From a virus: DNA of 22,705 nucleotides. The translations under genes and the position numbers were made by a program. The notes below the pieces were generated by a model. It made no database searches. It had not been told where the DNA came from and worked only from the letters and a program-made list of their open reading frames with translations. Each line of letters begins with the position of its first letter. Positions within the stretch are counted from its first letter, which is position 1. Where the stretch lies: the IMG/VR virus record IMGVR_UViG_3300013137_000104, positions 1 through 22,705 of that record; one strand, 5' to 3'. Below are positions 8,621 through 17,885 of this stretch, piece by piece.

Positions 8621-10987
8621 TTAGAATCCTAGACGGAGCCTGAACTCTTCGGTTTGACCCGTGCCGCGCGTGACAGGTCGTACATTGTTTATGTATAGTA
8701 TTTCGCCTGAAGTGGGGTCTATTTCTGGCAGGGTTACGGTGCTGATCACATACTCTCCGAACGCTGCACCTGTGGCACCATAAGTCTGCACATCACGGAA
8801 CTGTCCAGTCACATTGGTCAGGTACAGCAAGCCGTATGACGGATTTACGAAATTCCACCTGTACACCTGTCCCGTGGCGTAATGACCGAATTCTCCTGTC
8901 ACGCCTTGATGCACCAGATCGCCACTGGAGAAGGAGTTCTGCGTCAGCGGGGCATACGATATGTCTAGCGTACCCGTGGCTCCGCTCACGCTTGTAGCCA
9001 CCTCAAGCACATGAAGACCGCTGTACGAGGGGGTGTTGTTCAGGTCAAAATACGACTGACCCGTTTCCACCACGCGGTACAGTTTCTGCACGGTGTCATC
9101 GTTCTGCACCACTTGCACATTTCCACCGATGGACTTCGTGACCACCACAAGTTCGCCGTTCGTGACTTCAACCCCATTCACATCGCCACTGACTCCTGAT
9201 TGTGCGCCCCTTATCGTGTATCCGCTCACGAAGTTTCCTTCAGATGTGACACGGACATAGAGATTGCCTGCATTGCTGTCGAGCACTGTTCCTGAAACAT
9301 CAAGATCGTATCCGAAAGATATGCCGTCACCACTTGTTGTGGTAATCACAGATCCTGCGGGCACGGACTGCGAAACCGTTTCTCCATCAAAAAAGTCTAG
9401 AGCATTGACCACAGAAAGACTGTAATCACGAATACGGTCAAGACGGCTGACAAATCGTCCAGACGAGTTCAGTGTTTTCAGCGTGACAAGTTTGGTCACC
9501 GAGTTTGGAGCGGTCTTGATTGCGTCCACCTTCGCCAACGCAAACGACTCCGTGCCGATAATGTAGTTGTCGGCTGATCCGTCAAAATGAGCGGCATCGG
9601 GAACAGCGTCTTTGCGGATAAGGGTAATGTCTCGGTAGTACGGATTGTTTTGACCCGCAAGCAGAGCCGTTCCACCAAGAAGCCGTGGATTCTTGATGAT
9701 GCCGAACTGACGATATGTTCCGCCCGTGATGAACTTGTTCTGGTCTTCCTCACCGATGTCCACGATTATGAGGATGTCCTTGATGTTCAGTTCTTTCAGA
9801 ATATTGCTGCCGTGACCGCCCTTTGGAGACAGCACAGCGGTGAGTGTGGGGTGATCCGTTCCCGCCTGCACTTCACTAGTCACCTCAAGCAGCACCTTGC
9901 TGTAGTTGCGACCCCCGTTGCCCTGTGTTTGTATGTCAACAGCGGTAATCTCTTTGTCGGTATTCATGGTGGGGAAGGCAAACGCTCCGCTGCCGTCACC
10001 CACAATCTTGATGTACGGCAAAAAGTCCACCGCAGCCTTATTGGTCTGTGTAGTGGGCGTAACCACGAAATCCACCGCATCGTTTTCCACGGTAAATATT
10101 ATTTCATTTGTTGCTGTGAAAACTGCCGTGATGACACCGTAGTTGTTTACTTCAGCAGGATTTGCCGTGCTTGCGTTGACACGCATCACATATCCAACAA
10201 GATTGTCTGGAGTGGTTGATGTGAGAATATTGATGCGATCACGAGAAGCAGCGTCAGTTACGCGAACCTGTTTCACCGTGCTGCTGATCTCGGTGAATCC
10301 AGCAACCTCCACAAGATAGGGAGTGCCTGCATCAGCAATCGTCTGATTGTACGCATACGGATACACGCCTGGAGTGGCTGTGTTGTCCACATCTATCCGC
10401 GCAATCTCGCCATTCACCGCTTCAAGTTGGGTGTTGTACTGATTCTGTGTCTCGTTGTCGCTGCTGATGGTGGCTACATCCACGGGAATGTAGTCTGTTA
10501 GTTCGTATGGAAGATCGCCTTCCTTGATGGTAGCAAGATACTTCCACACATAGCCGTCACCGAGGGTGACCGCCTCCGATGTGACATGGGTTGGCTTTAC
10601 GGTGGAACCAGTGGAGTTTGCGCCGTTGTTGCCCAAGCACTTGTACACATGGTTTGCATCGGTAACCACATAGAATATGGCGGGATCGGTGTCGTCAAAC
10701 AGGTCAACGGTGTCATCGTACTGATCGTAGACCGTTCCGCTTGTCCACTCGTAACGGGGCAGGGCGAAAAGAATGTTCTGTGGGTTGAGTTTCTTGTACC
10801 CGATGATCTCGTTCATTACCTGATATTCAGCAGCCACGGTATCGGAATACGCCGATGGGCTGTTCTCGTTTGCCCATGTGGTGCCCTTTGCAACAAAGAA
10901 AAAATACTGATTCTCGTTGCGTTCAAGTTCCGCCAAGAAACTCTCGGCGTATGAGCGTTCAATTGATGCCTTCAGGTAACTAGCCAT
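8621..10987 (-). CDS. 8: Baseplate wedge protein gp8
   Basis: This 788-residue protein matches the gp8 wedge pattern at both ends. The N-terminus has RSYAESFLAELERNENQYFF and VAKGTTWANENSP (11-44), followed by VYKCLGNN (114-121) and GDGYVWKYL (143-151). The middle carries LSPKGGHGSNILKEL (386-400) and TYRQFGIIKNPRL (424-436), both characteristic. The C-terminus SGEILYINNVRPVTR (760-774) is the usual gp8 closing motif. T4 gp8 is about 334 residues; the extra length here lies in beta-rich inserts (roughly 200-380 and 500-745), as in cyanophage-like relatives. gp8 dimers join gp7 and gp10 in the T4 wedge, which fits its place after the gp7-like gene. The start lies 11 bases after the previous stop with a G-rich ribosome site. 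Confidence 0.88.
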   Translation of the reverse strand: MASYLKASIERSYAESFLAELERNENQYFFFVAKGTTWANENSPSAYSDTVAAEYQVMNEIIGYKKLNPQNILFALPRYEWTSGTVYDQYDDTVDLFDDTDPAIFYVVTDANHVYKCLGNNGANSTGSTVKPTHVTSEAVTLGDGYVWKYLATIKEGDLPYELTDYIPVDVATISSDNETQNQYNTQLEAVNGEIARIDVDNTATPGVYPYAYNQTIADAGTPYLVEVAGFTEISSTVKQVRVTDAASRDRINILTSTTPDNLVGYVMRVNASTANPAEVNNYGVITAVFTATNEIIFTVENDAVDFVVTPTTQTNKAAVDFLPYIKIVGDGSGAFAFPTMNTDKEITAVDIQTQGNGGRNYSKVLLEVTSEVQAGTDHPTLTAVLSPKGGHGSNILKELNIKDILIIVDIGEEDQNKFITGGTYRQFGIIKNPRLLGGTALLAGQNNPYYRDITLIRKDAVPDAAHFDGSADNYIIGTESFALAKVDAIKTAPNSVTKLVTLKTLNSSGRFVSRLDRIRDYSLSVVNALDFFDGETVSQSVPAGSVITTTSGDGISFGYDLDVSGTVLDSNAGNLYVRVTSEGNFVSGYTIRGAQSGVSGDVNGVEVTNGELVVVTKSIGGNVQVVQNDDTVQKLYRVVETGQSYFDLNNTPSYSGLHVLEVATSVSGATGTLDISYAPLTQNSFSSGDLVHQGVTGEFGHYATGQVYRWNFVNPSYGLLYLTNVTGQFRDVQTYGATGAAFGEYVISTVTLPEIDPTSGEILYINNVRPVTRGTGQTEEFRLRLGF

Positions 10988-10998
10988 TCGGGTTCCCC

Positions 10999-11520
10999 TT
11001 ATCCAATATTACTGTATGTATCGCCCGACAGAACCGTTCCGTTGGACAGCACCGTGCCTGCGGACTTGTACAGCGTGTCGGGGAAATGCACGAAGTTCTG
11101 TAGCGTGATGCCACCAAAACATATGCCTGCGGGAATGGTTGACAGCCCCTCGGTGTTTGGGTGATGCCGTATTTCCCAATAGGTCAAGCCAGCGGAGTAC
11201 GCACTGTTGTGCGATTTCGTGAACGAGTCAGGAAGTTTTTCATTCAATCCATACTTCAACGACAGGTACTGATACACCTGTTGACGCTCCACCTCCGTCA
11301 ACTTGCGGTTGAACACGATGACTTCATGCAGAACGCCTGCAAAAGAATACGAAGGATTGTCCGTGTCGCTCTTTGCGTGATTCACGAAATCAGTGTTTGC
11401 TGCCGCAGCCGTTGACCCCAATTCCCCACGCACATACGCACCAAAACGCCCAAGCGAAACAGGAGCGGTGCTGTACTGTTCTGCGGGTGCTGCGTAGTCT
11501 AGTTCGTTTACTTCTGCCAT
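10999..11520 (-). CDS. Small protein with the C-terminal piece of a LamG-like domain
   Basis: This 173-residue protein carries only the end of a concanavalin/LamG fold: LGRFGAYVRG (23-32), then FAGVLHEVIVFNRKLT (60-75) and a closing helix ERQQVYQYLSLKYGL (78-92). The conserved first strands of such a domain are absent. After residue 95 comes a region with FTKSHNSAYSAG and WEIRHHPNTEG that I do not recognise. The ATG has an AGGCG ribosome site and is 11 bases after the gp7-like stop. The gp7-like protein contains the complementary front part of such a domain (about 508-808), so this may be a detached gp7 C-terminus. It could instead be a remnant of a separate adhesin. It may still be expressed and virion-associated. 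Confidence 0.65.
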   Translation of the reverse strand: MAEVNELDYAAPAEQYSTAPVSLGRFGAYVRGELGSTAAAANTDFVNHAKSDTDNPSYSFAGVLHEVIVFNRKLTEVERQQVYQYLSLKYGLNEKLPDSFTKSHNSAYSAGLTYWEIRHHPNTEGLSTIPAGICFGGITLQNFVHFPDTLYKSAGTVLSNGTVLSGDTYSNIG

Positions 11521-11531
11521 GAGTTACGCCT

Positions 11532-14500
11532 TTACAGTTCGTACCGAGAACGAATGGAGTTGAAGTTCTGCTGTATTTCCTGTGGCAGCAGAATCCTGTC
11601 GTACACGCGGAAATCGGATACCCGACCACGGAACCAGTTGTCCTTGGACGGACCGTCACCCATGATGCTGCGGTCAAGGAATCCAACCGTCCACCGTCCG
11701 CGAGTGCCGTCTGCTTCCACATCCCACGGCAGCACAGCCGACAGCGAAACGGTGGTATTGAGTTTTTGCTGTCCGTTGATCCACATCTGAACCGATAGTC
11801 CGTCCACCTGAAGCACGCAGTGTGCCCATGTGTTCGGCAGAACGGAGTTGTCGGGTGTGGCAAGAACGGTTGGATTTGTTCCGTCCCACAGCACAGCCTT
11901 CACGCGTTTATTCACAGGATCGTATCCAAGATACTGTCGAACTCCATTGGTGGAAGACCCAAGAATGTAGTGGTCGCCCGCGAACAGGTTGGGCGTGGGA
12001 TAGAGTATAGTCTCCACCGTGAAGCGATTCTGTCGTGGAGTTCCCACCGAAACCGCAGGAGCAGGATCTATCTCAAAGTGGTCACCCGATGTGTATCCAT
12101 CAAAACGGAAGTACCCCATGTCTGCGGTTGCGTACACAGGTTGATTCATGGCGTACACTGGCTGAACGATTCCGTCACGATCCTTCAGTCGATACGCACT
12201 GCCGTTCAGCAGTTCGGCAATTGACGGCTCCGTGCCGTCCACAAGGTCTATGCGTGGTTCAAAAATCTGATGCCGCGGAGTTCCGTCATTGGGATAATAA
12301 GCCCAAGAGCGTAAAGCAGCATATGTAGTGCCAGGAAGCCACTGTGCGTCACCAGCACTATTAAGAGGTATTGTTCTGCTAGACACGCCGTCTGTGGTGT
12401 ATCTACCGCTTGTTGCACTATGGGCAAACGCTGGTCCTGTAGGAGAACCCGATGGGTACATATAGTACACATACAAATACCATTTGTTCTCTTCGTACCC
12501 GTTCGGAACCCTTTGTGGAGGAGTAACAAAGAAATAATGATTCCAGTTGGGATTACCCCCATTTCTAGGAACAACTCGGTCAAGAGTATATCCAAAACTA
12601 TCACTGTTTATGGATGGGTAACCGTTTCCGTGAACACCAAAATACATATTTCCGTTTGCAGTGTTGGTATCATTAATGGCTGGACGGTCATCGTTTCCCA
12701 TGCTCAAACCAGTCCACGGAATACCCAACTCCTTGCGGTTCATCCACACCGAAAATCTGTAAATCTGAGTTTCGTCAATGGGAATTATTGGTGCATTAGT
12801 TCCGATGCCTCTAGAATATCTGCCAACCAAAAAACCACCGTATCCCGTATTTGATCTTCCAACAGACCCAGCCCGTCCCCATGTAACTCCAACAAATTGA
12901 CCGTATACTGCGCTGTAACTCAAACCCGATGGTGTAACGAGTAAGTTGTACGGAGCCTGTGTCAGATCAATGTTTGGAAATTGCTGATTATCTGTGTGGA
13001 AAGGGAAAATTCGGGGTCTGCTGTCGAACACTAGCGATTTTCTGCCCCACGGATCGGAATCAAATGTAATGGAAGCAAGACCTCTTCCCATAGCGTTTGC
13101 ATCAGTGGCTATTAGTACATCACTCCAATACACCGTGCTTGTGCCAAAAGTCTCGTTTCCTATTCCTGTTCCGCGTCTAAAAAATTCAGATTCTCCCGCA
13201 TAAACATAACGAGAGACAAGATTGCCGTTAATAATATCTTGGATGTATTCACTGTTAGATGGACCGCTCACGCCGTCAAATCCAAGCACCAATCCATTGC
13301 GAACCAAGAAGTCTTCATTGTTCGGAGACACCAGATCGGCAACAGGAATGCCAGTGGAACGCGACCTGTTCAGTGCAGCATCACCGTTCAGGAATGTCTC
13401 TATGCGGTTGCTGCCACGCCGCCACTCGCCCACGATGGTGCCCAAGCACGCACCCGACACATGGGGATCGTATGCAAGGGTGTTCTGTGGGGACGCAAAA
13501 TTTCCGCCAGCAGGACGGAATCCCACAAGTCCCGTCTGCACGGTGGCGTTGTTGGGATACTGCGGAGTGCCGTCAGGCAGTATTCGGTAGTACTCCGATG
13601 TCTGTTGTGCAGCAGTCCTGTCTGTTTGGTTGTACGAACGGTTGAAGAAAACGGTGTCGTTCGTGACTCCAAGCAGCGCAGTTGCCGCAGAAACCAAGCC
13701 GATTCCCCGAGCAGGGCTGTCGCTTGTGGAGCGATACACCATGAACACATCCATGTCATCCGTGAGCGTGATGCCGTTCGTGAGATAGAAATGCTGACCA
13801 GTGAGTATCTTGCCTGCTGTGTTGCCTGATGCTCCGAATGTAAAGCCAGGAATACCACCAAGGGTCTTGCCGTTGTTTGTCCACACGCTCTGCGGCGAAT
13901 ATATCACTCCACCGTTGAAGCAAATGCCCGTGATGCCTGTCTGAAGCACGGGACGAAGAGCGTCAATGGTGACTCCCGAGTACGCAGGATCAGTCGTCCA
14001 CCGTCCCCACTTGGGAGGAATTGCGTGGTTTCCTGACGGAGAAGCATCGCTCCACACATCCATGCTTGCGCCGTTTGCCACCGCACCACACACGCCGATG
14101 TTCTCTGGCTTCAGCCACAGCACAAGTCCGCTTATCGTGTTAGGATCAGGACCTCGTTCGTGACCAAGCGTCCAAGACGCAGTGCTGCCAAGAGGCGCAC
14201 CGATTGGGTTGTGTGCTGTGCGTCCGCTTTCTGGCACATAGCACCAAGTGTACCCAAGGGATGTGCCAACGAACACCGTGCCGTTGGGCGTGGTGCTGCC
14301 GTTCGGTCCAACCTGTGCAGTGCTGCCGATGTACGGGTTGTACCCAAGTGGATACAGGTCACCTGTTGCGCCAAGCCAATATCCAGACGCGGTGATTCCG
14401 TTGTTCCGAAGGTCAATGGTGGTTCCCGTGGTGTACGGGGTGTACTGACCAATCACGGGAGTGAGGAAATATGTGGCTTGTGCAGACGAGGTGAGTGCGT

Positions 14501-15653
14501 TGTCTATTTCACTCTTGAACAGCACCGATCCAAACATCCTCATGCCCGCAGGGTGAATGATGCTCTTGAGCAAATCAAAATAAGAATCAAAGGACACCTC
14601 GCCCTTCAGCACATACGAAAAGTCCTGATAGTAGTGTCCGTCTTGAATCTTCTTGTTTGAAGAAATCTTTCCGCGATTACCAGAGAAGTAGCCAGGATAA
14701 TTCGTGACCGCGCTCCGCAGAGCAACAACCTTGGCGGATCGCGCACCGCTGTCGCTGAAGATGTTCAGCACAAGGTCAGCCAAATAATTGAGTCCAGAGT
14801 TGGCAATGCCAATCTTCTTTACGCCACCCGAAAAACTCACTTGGTCGATCTTTGCCGAAAAGCCCACACCGTTTGCGTCAATCACGGTGGCAGTGTCACC
14901 TACGCGATACCCGTCACCAGGAATCTCAACAAAGAAGTCTCCGAGAACGGAGTACGCTGTTTCCACCCACTCATCGCTGCCCTGCTCAATGTACACCTGT
15001 TGACCAGGCAGGAATGTGCCGTTTATGTCTGAAATGAAGAACTCCGTGACAGGCAGACCGTTGAAGGAGTACTGCACCACGCTTTCAATGAACGCAGACG
15101 CGGAAACCTGCGTGCCAGAGTACTGCGCCAACCGCCCGTTTTTGCCGCTGAACAGGGCAGTGCCGTTGGTGGAAGTGGTCTTCACCGACTTTGGTTCAAG
15201 CCACTGTCCATCCGAAGCCTTTAGAATGTCTTCCTTGGGATAATAGATTTCCAAGTCGCTGTCGTACAGCACACGGAACAAGAACTTGTACGCGCTTTCG
15301 GTTCCCTTGTTGCCGTAGAAGTCACGAATCTTCTTCAGCAGCGTGTTCTTGTTGGGCTTGTTGCCGCTTGCGTTTGTTGCAAGCACCTCGGGAAAGGTGA
15401 GCAGATAGGTGTTCTTAAAATGGGAATAGAACTCATCAAGGCTGCGGTCAGCGTCATAGATGGTGTCTAGTTTGCCAAGCACATATCCAGCGTTTCCCTT
15501 TTGATCCAACCACTCATAATACGACTTGATGAACAGCACCAGTTTGCGGTAATCTGCACGCATGAATGACGGAAACTGCTCCTCAATGAAAGGAGACAGA
15601 ATGTCTTCAAGTGCTTCCGCTTCGGTGTTGAGTATTATGTTCTTTGGATCCAT
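11532..15653 (-). CDS. 7: gp7-like baseplate wedge protein with lectin-like C-terminal domains
   Basis: This is a 1373-residue protein. Residues 1-390 resemble the wedge protein encoded after gp6 in cyanophage-like T4 phages: SFMRADYRKLVLFIKSYYEW (29-48), KNTLLKKIRDFYGNKGTESA (102-121), YPGYFSGNRGKIS (319-331), IQDGHYYQDFSYVLKG (336-351) and HPAGMRMFG (367-375). Residues 390-500 form a linker with YNPYIGS and CYVPESGRTAHNPIGAPLGS. Three adhesin-like regions follow: the front of a LamG fold (508-808), an AT-richer carbohydrate-binding-like part (about 810-1140, YRFSVWMNR at 965-973, WYLYVYYMYPSG at 1058-1069), and a complete LamG (about 1178-1373, RVSDFRVYDRILLPQEI at 1344-1360). The gp7 name rests on position between gp6 and gp8 and on recalled relatives, not on visible similarity to T4 gp7. 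It starts 4 bases after the gp6 stop, probably coupled. Confidence 0.75.
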   Translation of the reverse strand: MDPKNIILNTEAEALEDILSPFIEEQFPSFMRADYRKLVLFIKSYYEWLDQKGNAGYVLGKLDTIYDADRSLDEFYSHFKNTYLLTFPEVLATNASGNKPNKNTLLKKIRDFYGNKGTESAYKFLFRVLYDSDLEIYYPKEDILKASDGQWLEPKSVKTTSTNGTALFSGKNGRLAQYSGTQVSASAFIESVVQYSFNGLPVTEFFISDINGTFLPGQQVYIEQGSDEWVETAYSVLGDFFVEIPGDGYRVGDTATVIDANGVGFSAKIDQVSFSGGVKKIGIANSGLNYLADLVLNIFSDSGARSAKVVALRSAVTNYPGYFSGNRGKISSNKKIQDGHYYQDFSYVLKGEVSFDSYFDLLKSIIHPAGMRMFGSVLFKSEIDNALTSSAQATYFLTPVIGQYTPYTTGTTIDLRNNGITASGYWLGATGDLYPLGYNPYIGSTAQVGPNGSTTPNGTVFVGTSLGYTWCYVPESGRTAHNPIGAPLGSTASWTLGHERGPDPNTISGLVLWLKPENIGVCGAVANGASMDVWSDASPSGNHAIPPKWGRWTTDPAYSGVTIDALRPVLQTGITGICFNGGVIYSPQSVWTNNGKTLGGIPGFTFGASGNTAGKILTGQHFYLTNGITLTDDMDVFMVYRSTSDSPARGIGLVSAATALLGVTNDTVFFNRSYNQTDRTAAQQTSEYYRILPDGTPQYPNNATVQTGLVGFRPAGGNFASPQNTLAYDPHVSGACLGTIVGEWRRGSNRIETFLNGDAALNRSRSTGIPVADLVSPNNEDFLVRNGLVLGFDGVSGPSNSEYIQDIINGNLVSRYVYAGESEFFRRGTGIGNETFGTSTVYWSDVLIATDANAMGRGLASITFDSDPWGRKSLVFDSRPRIFPFHTDNQQFPNIDLTQAPYNLLVTPSGLSYSAVYGQFVGVTWGRAGSVGRSNTGYGGFLVGRYSRGIGTNAPIIPIDETQIYRFSVWMNRKELGIPWTGLSMGNDDRPAINDTNTANGNMYFGVHGNGYPSINSDSFGYTLDRVVPRNGGNPNWNHYFFVTPPQRVPNGYEENKWYLYVYYMYPSGSPTGPAFAHSATSGRYTTDGVSSRTIPLNSAGDAQWLPGTTYAALRSWAYYPNDGTPRHQIFEPRIDLVDGTEPSIAELLNGSAYRLKDRDGIVQPVYAMNQPVYATADMGYFRFDGYTSGDHFEIDPAPAVSVGTPRQNRFTVETILYPTPNLFAGDHYILGSSTNGVRQYLGYDPVNKRVKAVLWDGTNPTVLATPDNSVLPNTWAHCVLQVDGLSVQMWINGQQKLNTTVSLSAVLPWDVEADGTRGRWTVGFLDRSIMGDGPSKDNWFRGRVSDFRVYDRILLPQEIQQNFNSIRSRYEL
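12263..13253 (-). other. AT-richer carbohydrate-binding-like insert in the gp7-like gene
   Basis: Two hand-counted lines (12481-12600) give about 42% GC, below the flanks. The segment encodes residues about 801-1130. Its start coincides with the end of the first LamG part (LGFDGVSGPSNSEYIQD), and its end precedes the second LamG. The pattern YRFSVWM, MYFGVHGNG, WYLYVYYMYPSG, ALRSWAYYP, FEPRID resembles a beta-sandwich carbohydrate-binding domain seen in other marine phage fibers; that is my recollection, not a search result. Confidence 0.55.
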
Positions 15654-15657
15654 TACC

Positions 15658-17475
15658 TTACGCCTTCAGGTTCTGCTTGCGGTTGGTCTGCGACTGCACG
15701 CTGACCTTCACGGAGTCGGTGTACCCTCTGTTGATGCGGACAATCTTGTTCTCAAACACGAATATGTCTTCGTTTCGCGGTTCAGCCGTGAGCGTGAACA
15801 GCACCGATGTGCTGATGGGATTGAAGTACGAGTTGAACGAGACTCGTCCCCCATCGTAATCAACGGTTCCGATCCGTGGGTACACGGTGTATACGGTGCC
15901 ACCGCTGTTCTTTGCCACTAAATTCAGGATGCCGTTGCCGTCATCGTTCACATAGACATCGCTCACGGTGGTTCCGTCCGTGTCCACATGAGAGAAAGTG
16001 GAGGACGAAACCACGGACGAGTGACCGCTGTGCGGGTGGTACAGCGGATTCTTGAAATCCACGCTGAAGCCCTTGGACAGGACGAGTTTGCTCAAATTAA
16101 TGGTCTTGCGAATCTTTACCGTGGTGTCGTTGCTCAAGATGGACGGGTCAAGCCTGTTCATTCCTTCGGTGAGTTTGGACAGGTAGAAGTTGGAACCAAA
16201 CCGCTCAAGAGTGGTGGCGGAATATGTGAATATGTACGCCACAATCAGTGCCTTCACCGTTCCCACGCCAAGCGATGTGCGGGTGGGGTCGTATGTAACA
16301 AGCGAATCAATCACCAGATCAATGTAGTCAGGATCAACGATTTCGGGTGTCACCGTGACTACCGAGCGGTTGTCCTTCAGAGTTCGCGCAAGGCTGCGCT
16401 TTTCTTCCGCCGTGAGTGCGGTTCCCGTGCGCGGCTTCACCGCGACAAACACCTTGCCGTACTGCGGGGGTGTCACCGTTTCGCCACCGTACACATACAC
16501 TGAATCCGCTGCGGGATAGTCCTTGATGACTGCTGCGGTGTAGTCGTCTTCTGTGACGGCACGATTCTGTGATTGGTAGAAGCGGGGAGCAAGGAACTTG
16601 ATCTTGGAAACGCTCTCCTCAAGTGCGCCACCCGAGGACGCGCTCACCACGCCGATGTTTCCCAATCCTGAAATGGAGGACGAGAACGAGTCAATACCGT
16701 TGCCTTGATCGCCGTTTGTTTCAAGATATTCAACAATCACGATGTTTCCTGCCTCTGGCTGCTGACCAAGGAAATCGTCACCGAAGAACAGTTCGTACAT
16801 TCCTGCTTCCTTTTCCTGAAGGAAGAACACCTTTGATGTGGGTGTCAGGTCAATGTACGAATCAGAATATACCCATGTGTCTTCTATTCCCGTGTTGTCC
16901 GTTGCAGAAGACTTGACGCGCACCTTGATGGTGCTTGTGTCGATCTTGTCGTTGGGAATAAGCAGCACCGAAGACGGCTTCTTCGTGGGATCGTACACAT
17001 AACTCATGCGGCGCAGTGTGCCCTCGTACACTTCCACATCCGCAAACTGCTGTGTGTCCGCGTCTGCGTACACTGTGTCAAGCAGCACGAAGCGGTACTG
17101 CGTTCCCGCAGGATCGGTGCCCACGAACTCCGAGCCACGCGCCAGATAGGTGGACTCCGATGCGCCTGCCGCCGAAATGCCAAGCACAGCCTTTGCTGCG
17201 CGGCGGGAAGTGGGCACATATCCGAGCGTCTTCGCGTGGGAAACCACGGACGGACGCAGAGCCGCGCTGTCAAGGAACATCTCGTTTGCCACCATGTTTG
17301 CGTAGAACGCCTGGTAGTGGGTGTTGTACGCCAGCACATCCAGCACCGTGGACAACACCGAACCATCAAAATTGTAGTCCTTCAGCGTGTCCTGTGATTG
17401 CAGGAACGCCTTCAGTGACGCTTTTGCGTCATCAAAGTCTAGCCCCACAATGTTGAAACTGTTCGTGTTAGCCAT
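15658..17475 (-). CDS. 6: Baseplate wedge protein gp6
   Basis: This 605-residue protein matches T4 gp6 (660 residues) and the related J-like wedge family. The N-terminal signature is clear: KDYNFDGSVLSTVLDVLAYN (32-51), HYQAFYANMVANEMFLDSAA (53-72) and AKTLGYVPTSRRAAKA (81-96). Further landmarks are ENRAVTEDDY-like QNRAVTEDDYTAAVIKDYPA and the C-terminal beta region ending in RINRGYTDSVKVSVQSQ. gp6 dimerises into the ring that ties wedges together around the hub and drives baseplate rearrangement on contraction. Its ATG shares one base with the gp25 stop (TGATG), so translation is likely coupled. The order gp25, gp6, gp7-like, gp8 supports the call. Confidence 0.9.
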   Translation of the reverse strand: MANTNSFNIVGLDFDDAKASLKAFLQSQDTLKDYNFDGSVLSTVLDVLAYNTHYQAFYANMVANEMFLDSAALRPSVVSHAKTLGYVPTSRRAAKAVLGISAAGASESTYLARGSEFVGTDPAGTQYRFVLLDTVYADADTQQFADVEVYEGTLRRMSYVYDPTKKPSSVLLIPNDKIDTSTIKVRVKSSATDNTGIEDTWVYSDSYIDLTPTSKVFFLQEKEAGMYELFFGDDFLGQQPEAGNIVIVEYLETNGDQGNGIDSFSSSISGLGNIGVVSASSGGALEESVSKIKFLAPRFYQSQNRAVTEDDYTAAVIKDYPAADSVYVYGGETVTPPQYGKVFVAVKPRTGTALTAEEKRSLARTLKDNRSVVTVTPEIVDPDYIDLVIDSLVTYDPTRTSLGVGTVKALIVAYIFTYSATTLERFGSNFYLSKLTEGMNRLDPSILSNDTTVKIRKTINLSKLVLSKGFSVDFKNPLYHPHSGHSSVVSSSTFSHVDTDGTTVSDVYVNDDGNGILNLVAKNSGGTVYTVYPRIGTVDYDGGRVSFNSYFNPISTSVLFTLTAEPRNEDIFVFENKIVRINRGYTDSVKVSVQSQTNRKQNLKA

Positions 17476-17885
17476 CAGCGCAACCTTTCTAGTACGACCG
17501 ACACCCGATCTATCTTGCCGATCCCCACAACGGAATACTCCACATTCACCGTGTAGTAGTTCTCGTCAGGATTCGCTATGACATCAACAATCACATTTCC
17601 CACGCGAGGCTCGTGGTTCCGTATGGTTTGCAGAATGCGGTCACGGATTTCCATCGTGGTTATTGCATCTATTGGCTCAAACAGCAGAGGACGCAGCGAT
17701 CCACCGATGGTGGGCTGAAACAACCGCTCCCCGAACGAGGTGGACAGCAAGTTCTTCAAGGACAAGCGTACAGCACCGTCATCCCGCACCGTGAGCAGAT
17801 CACTGGTCTTCGGGCTACGGGTGAAAGTAGGGTCAATATCTGAAAAGACCGCTTTCGTGCTGTTGCTGATGATCCGTAATGCCAT
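17475..17885 (-). CDS. 25: Baseplate wedge protein gp25
   Basis: This 136-residue protein has the length and fold signature of the gp25/GpW family, which forms part of the wedge core and seeds sheath assembly. Visible marks are FSDIDPTFTR (14-23), the acidic/aromatic stretch RLFQPTIGGSLRPLLFEPID (54-73) and the conserved HEPRV (91-95), whose Glu-Pro-Arg is the family hallmark. It ends with a short beta strand segment (YTVNVEYSVVG). Its ATG directly follows the stop of the membrane protein gene (TAAATG), and its stop overlaps gp6. Despite the Pfam name lysozyme-like, members of this family in phage baseplates are structural, and no catalytic claim is made. Confidence 0.92.
   Translation of the reverse strand: MALRIISNSTKAVFSDIDPTFTRSPKTSDLLTVRDDGAVRLSLKNLLSTSFGERLFQPTIGGSLRPLLFEPIDAITTMEIRDRILQTIRNHEPRVGNVIVDVIANPDENYYTVNVEYSVVGIGKIDRVSVVLERLR

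Noticed and set aside
10999-11531. The 173-residue gene as a frameshifted end of gp7 caused by a sequencing error
   Set aside because: gp7 already ends with a complete LamG and a stop. The small gene has its own ribosome site and start 11 bases later, so a single base error would not join them sensibly.
17475-17885. Lysozyme activity for gp25
   Set aside because: The family name suggests lysozyme, but phage baseplate members are structural, and no catalytic evidence is visible.
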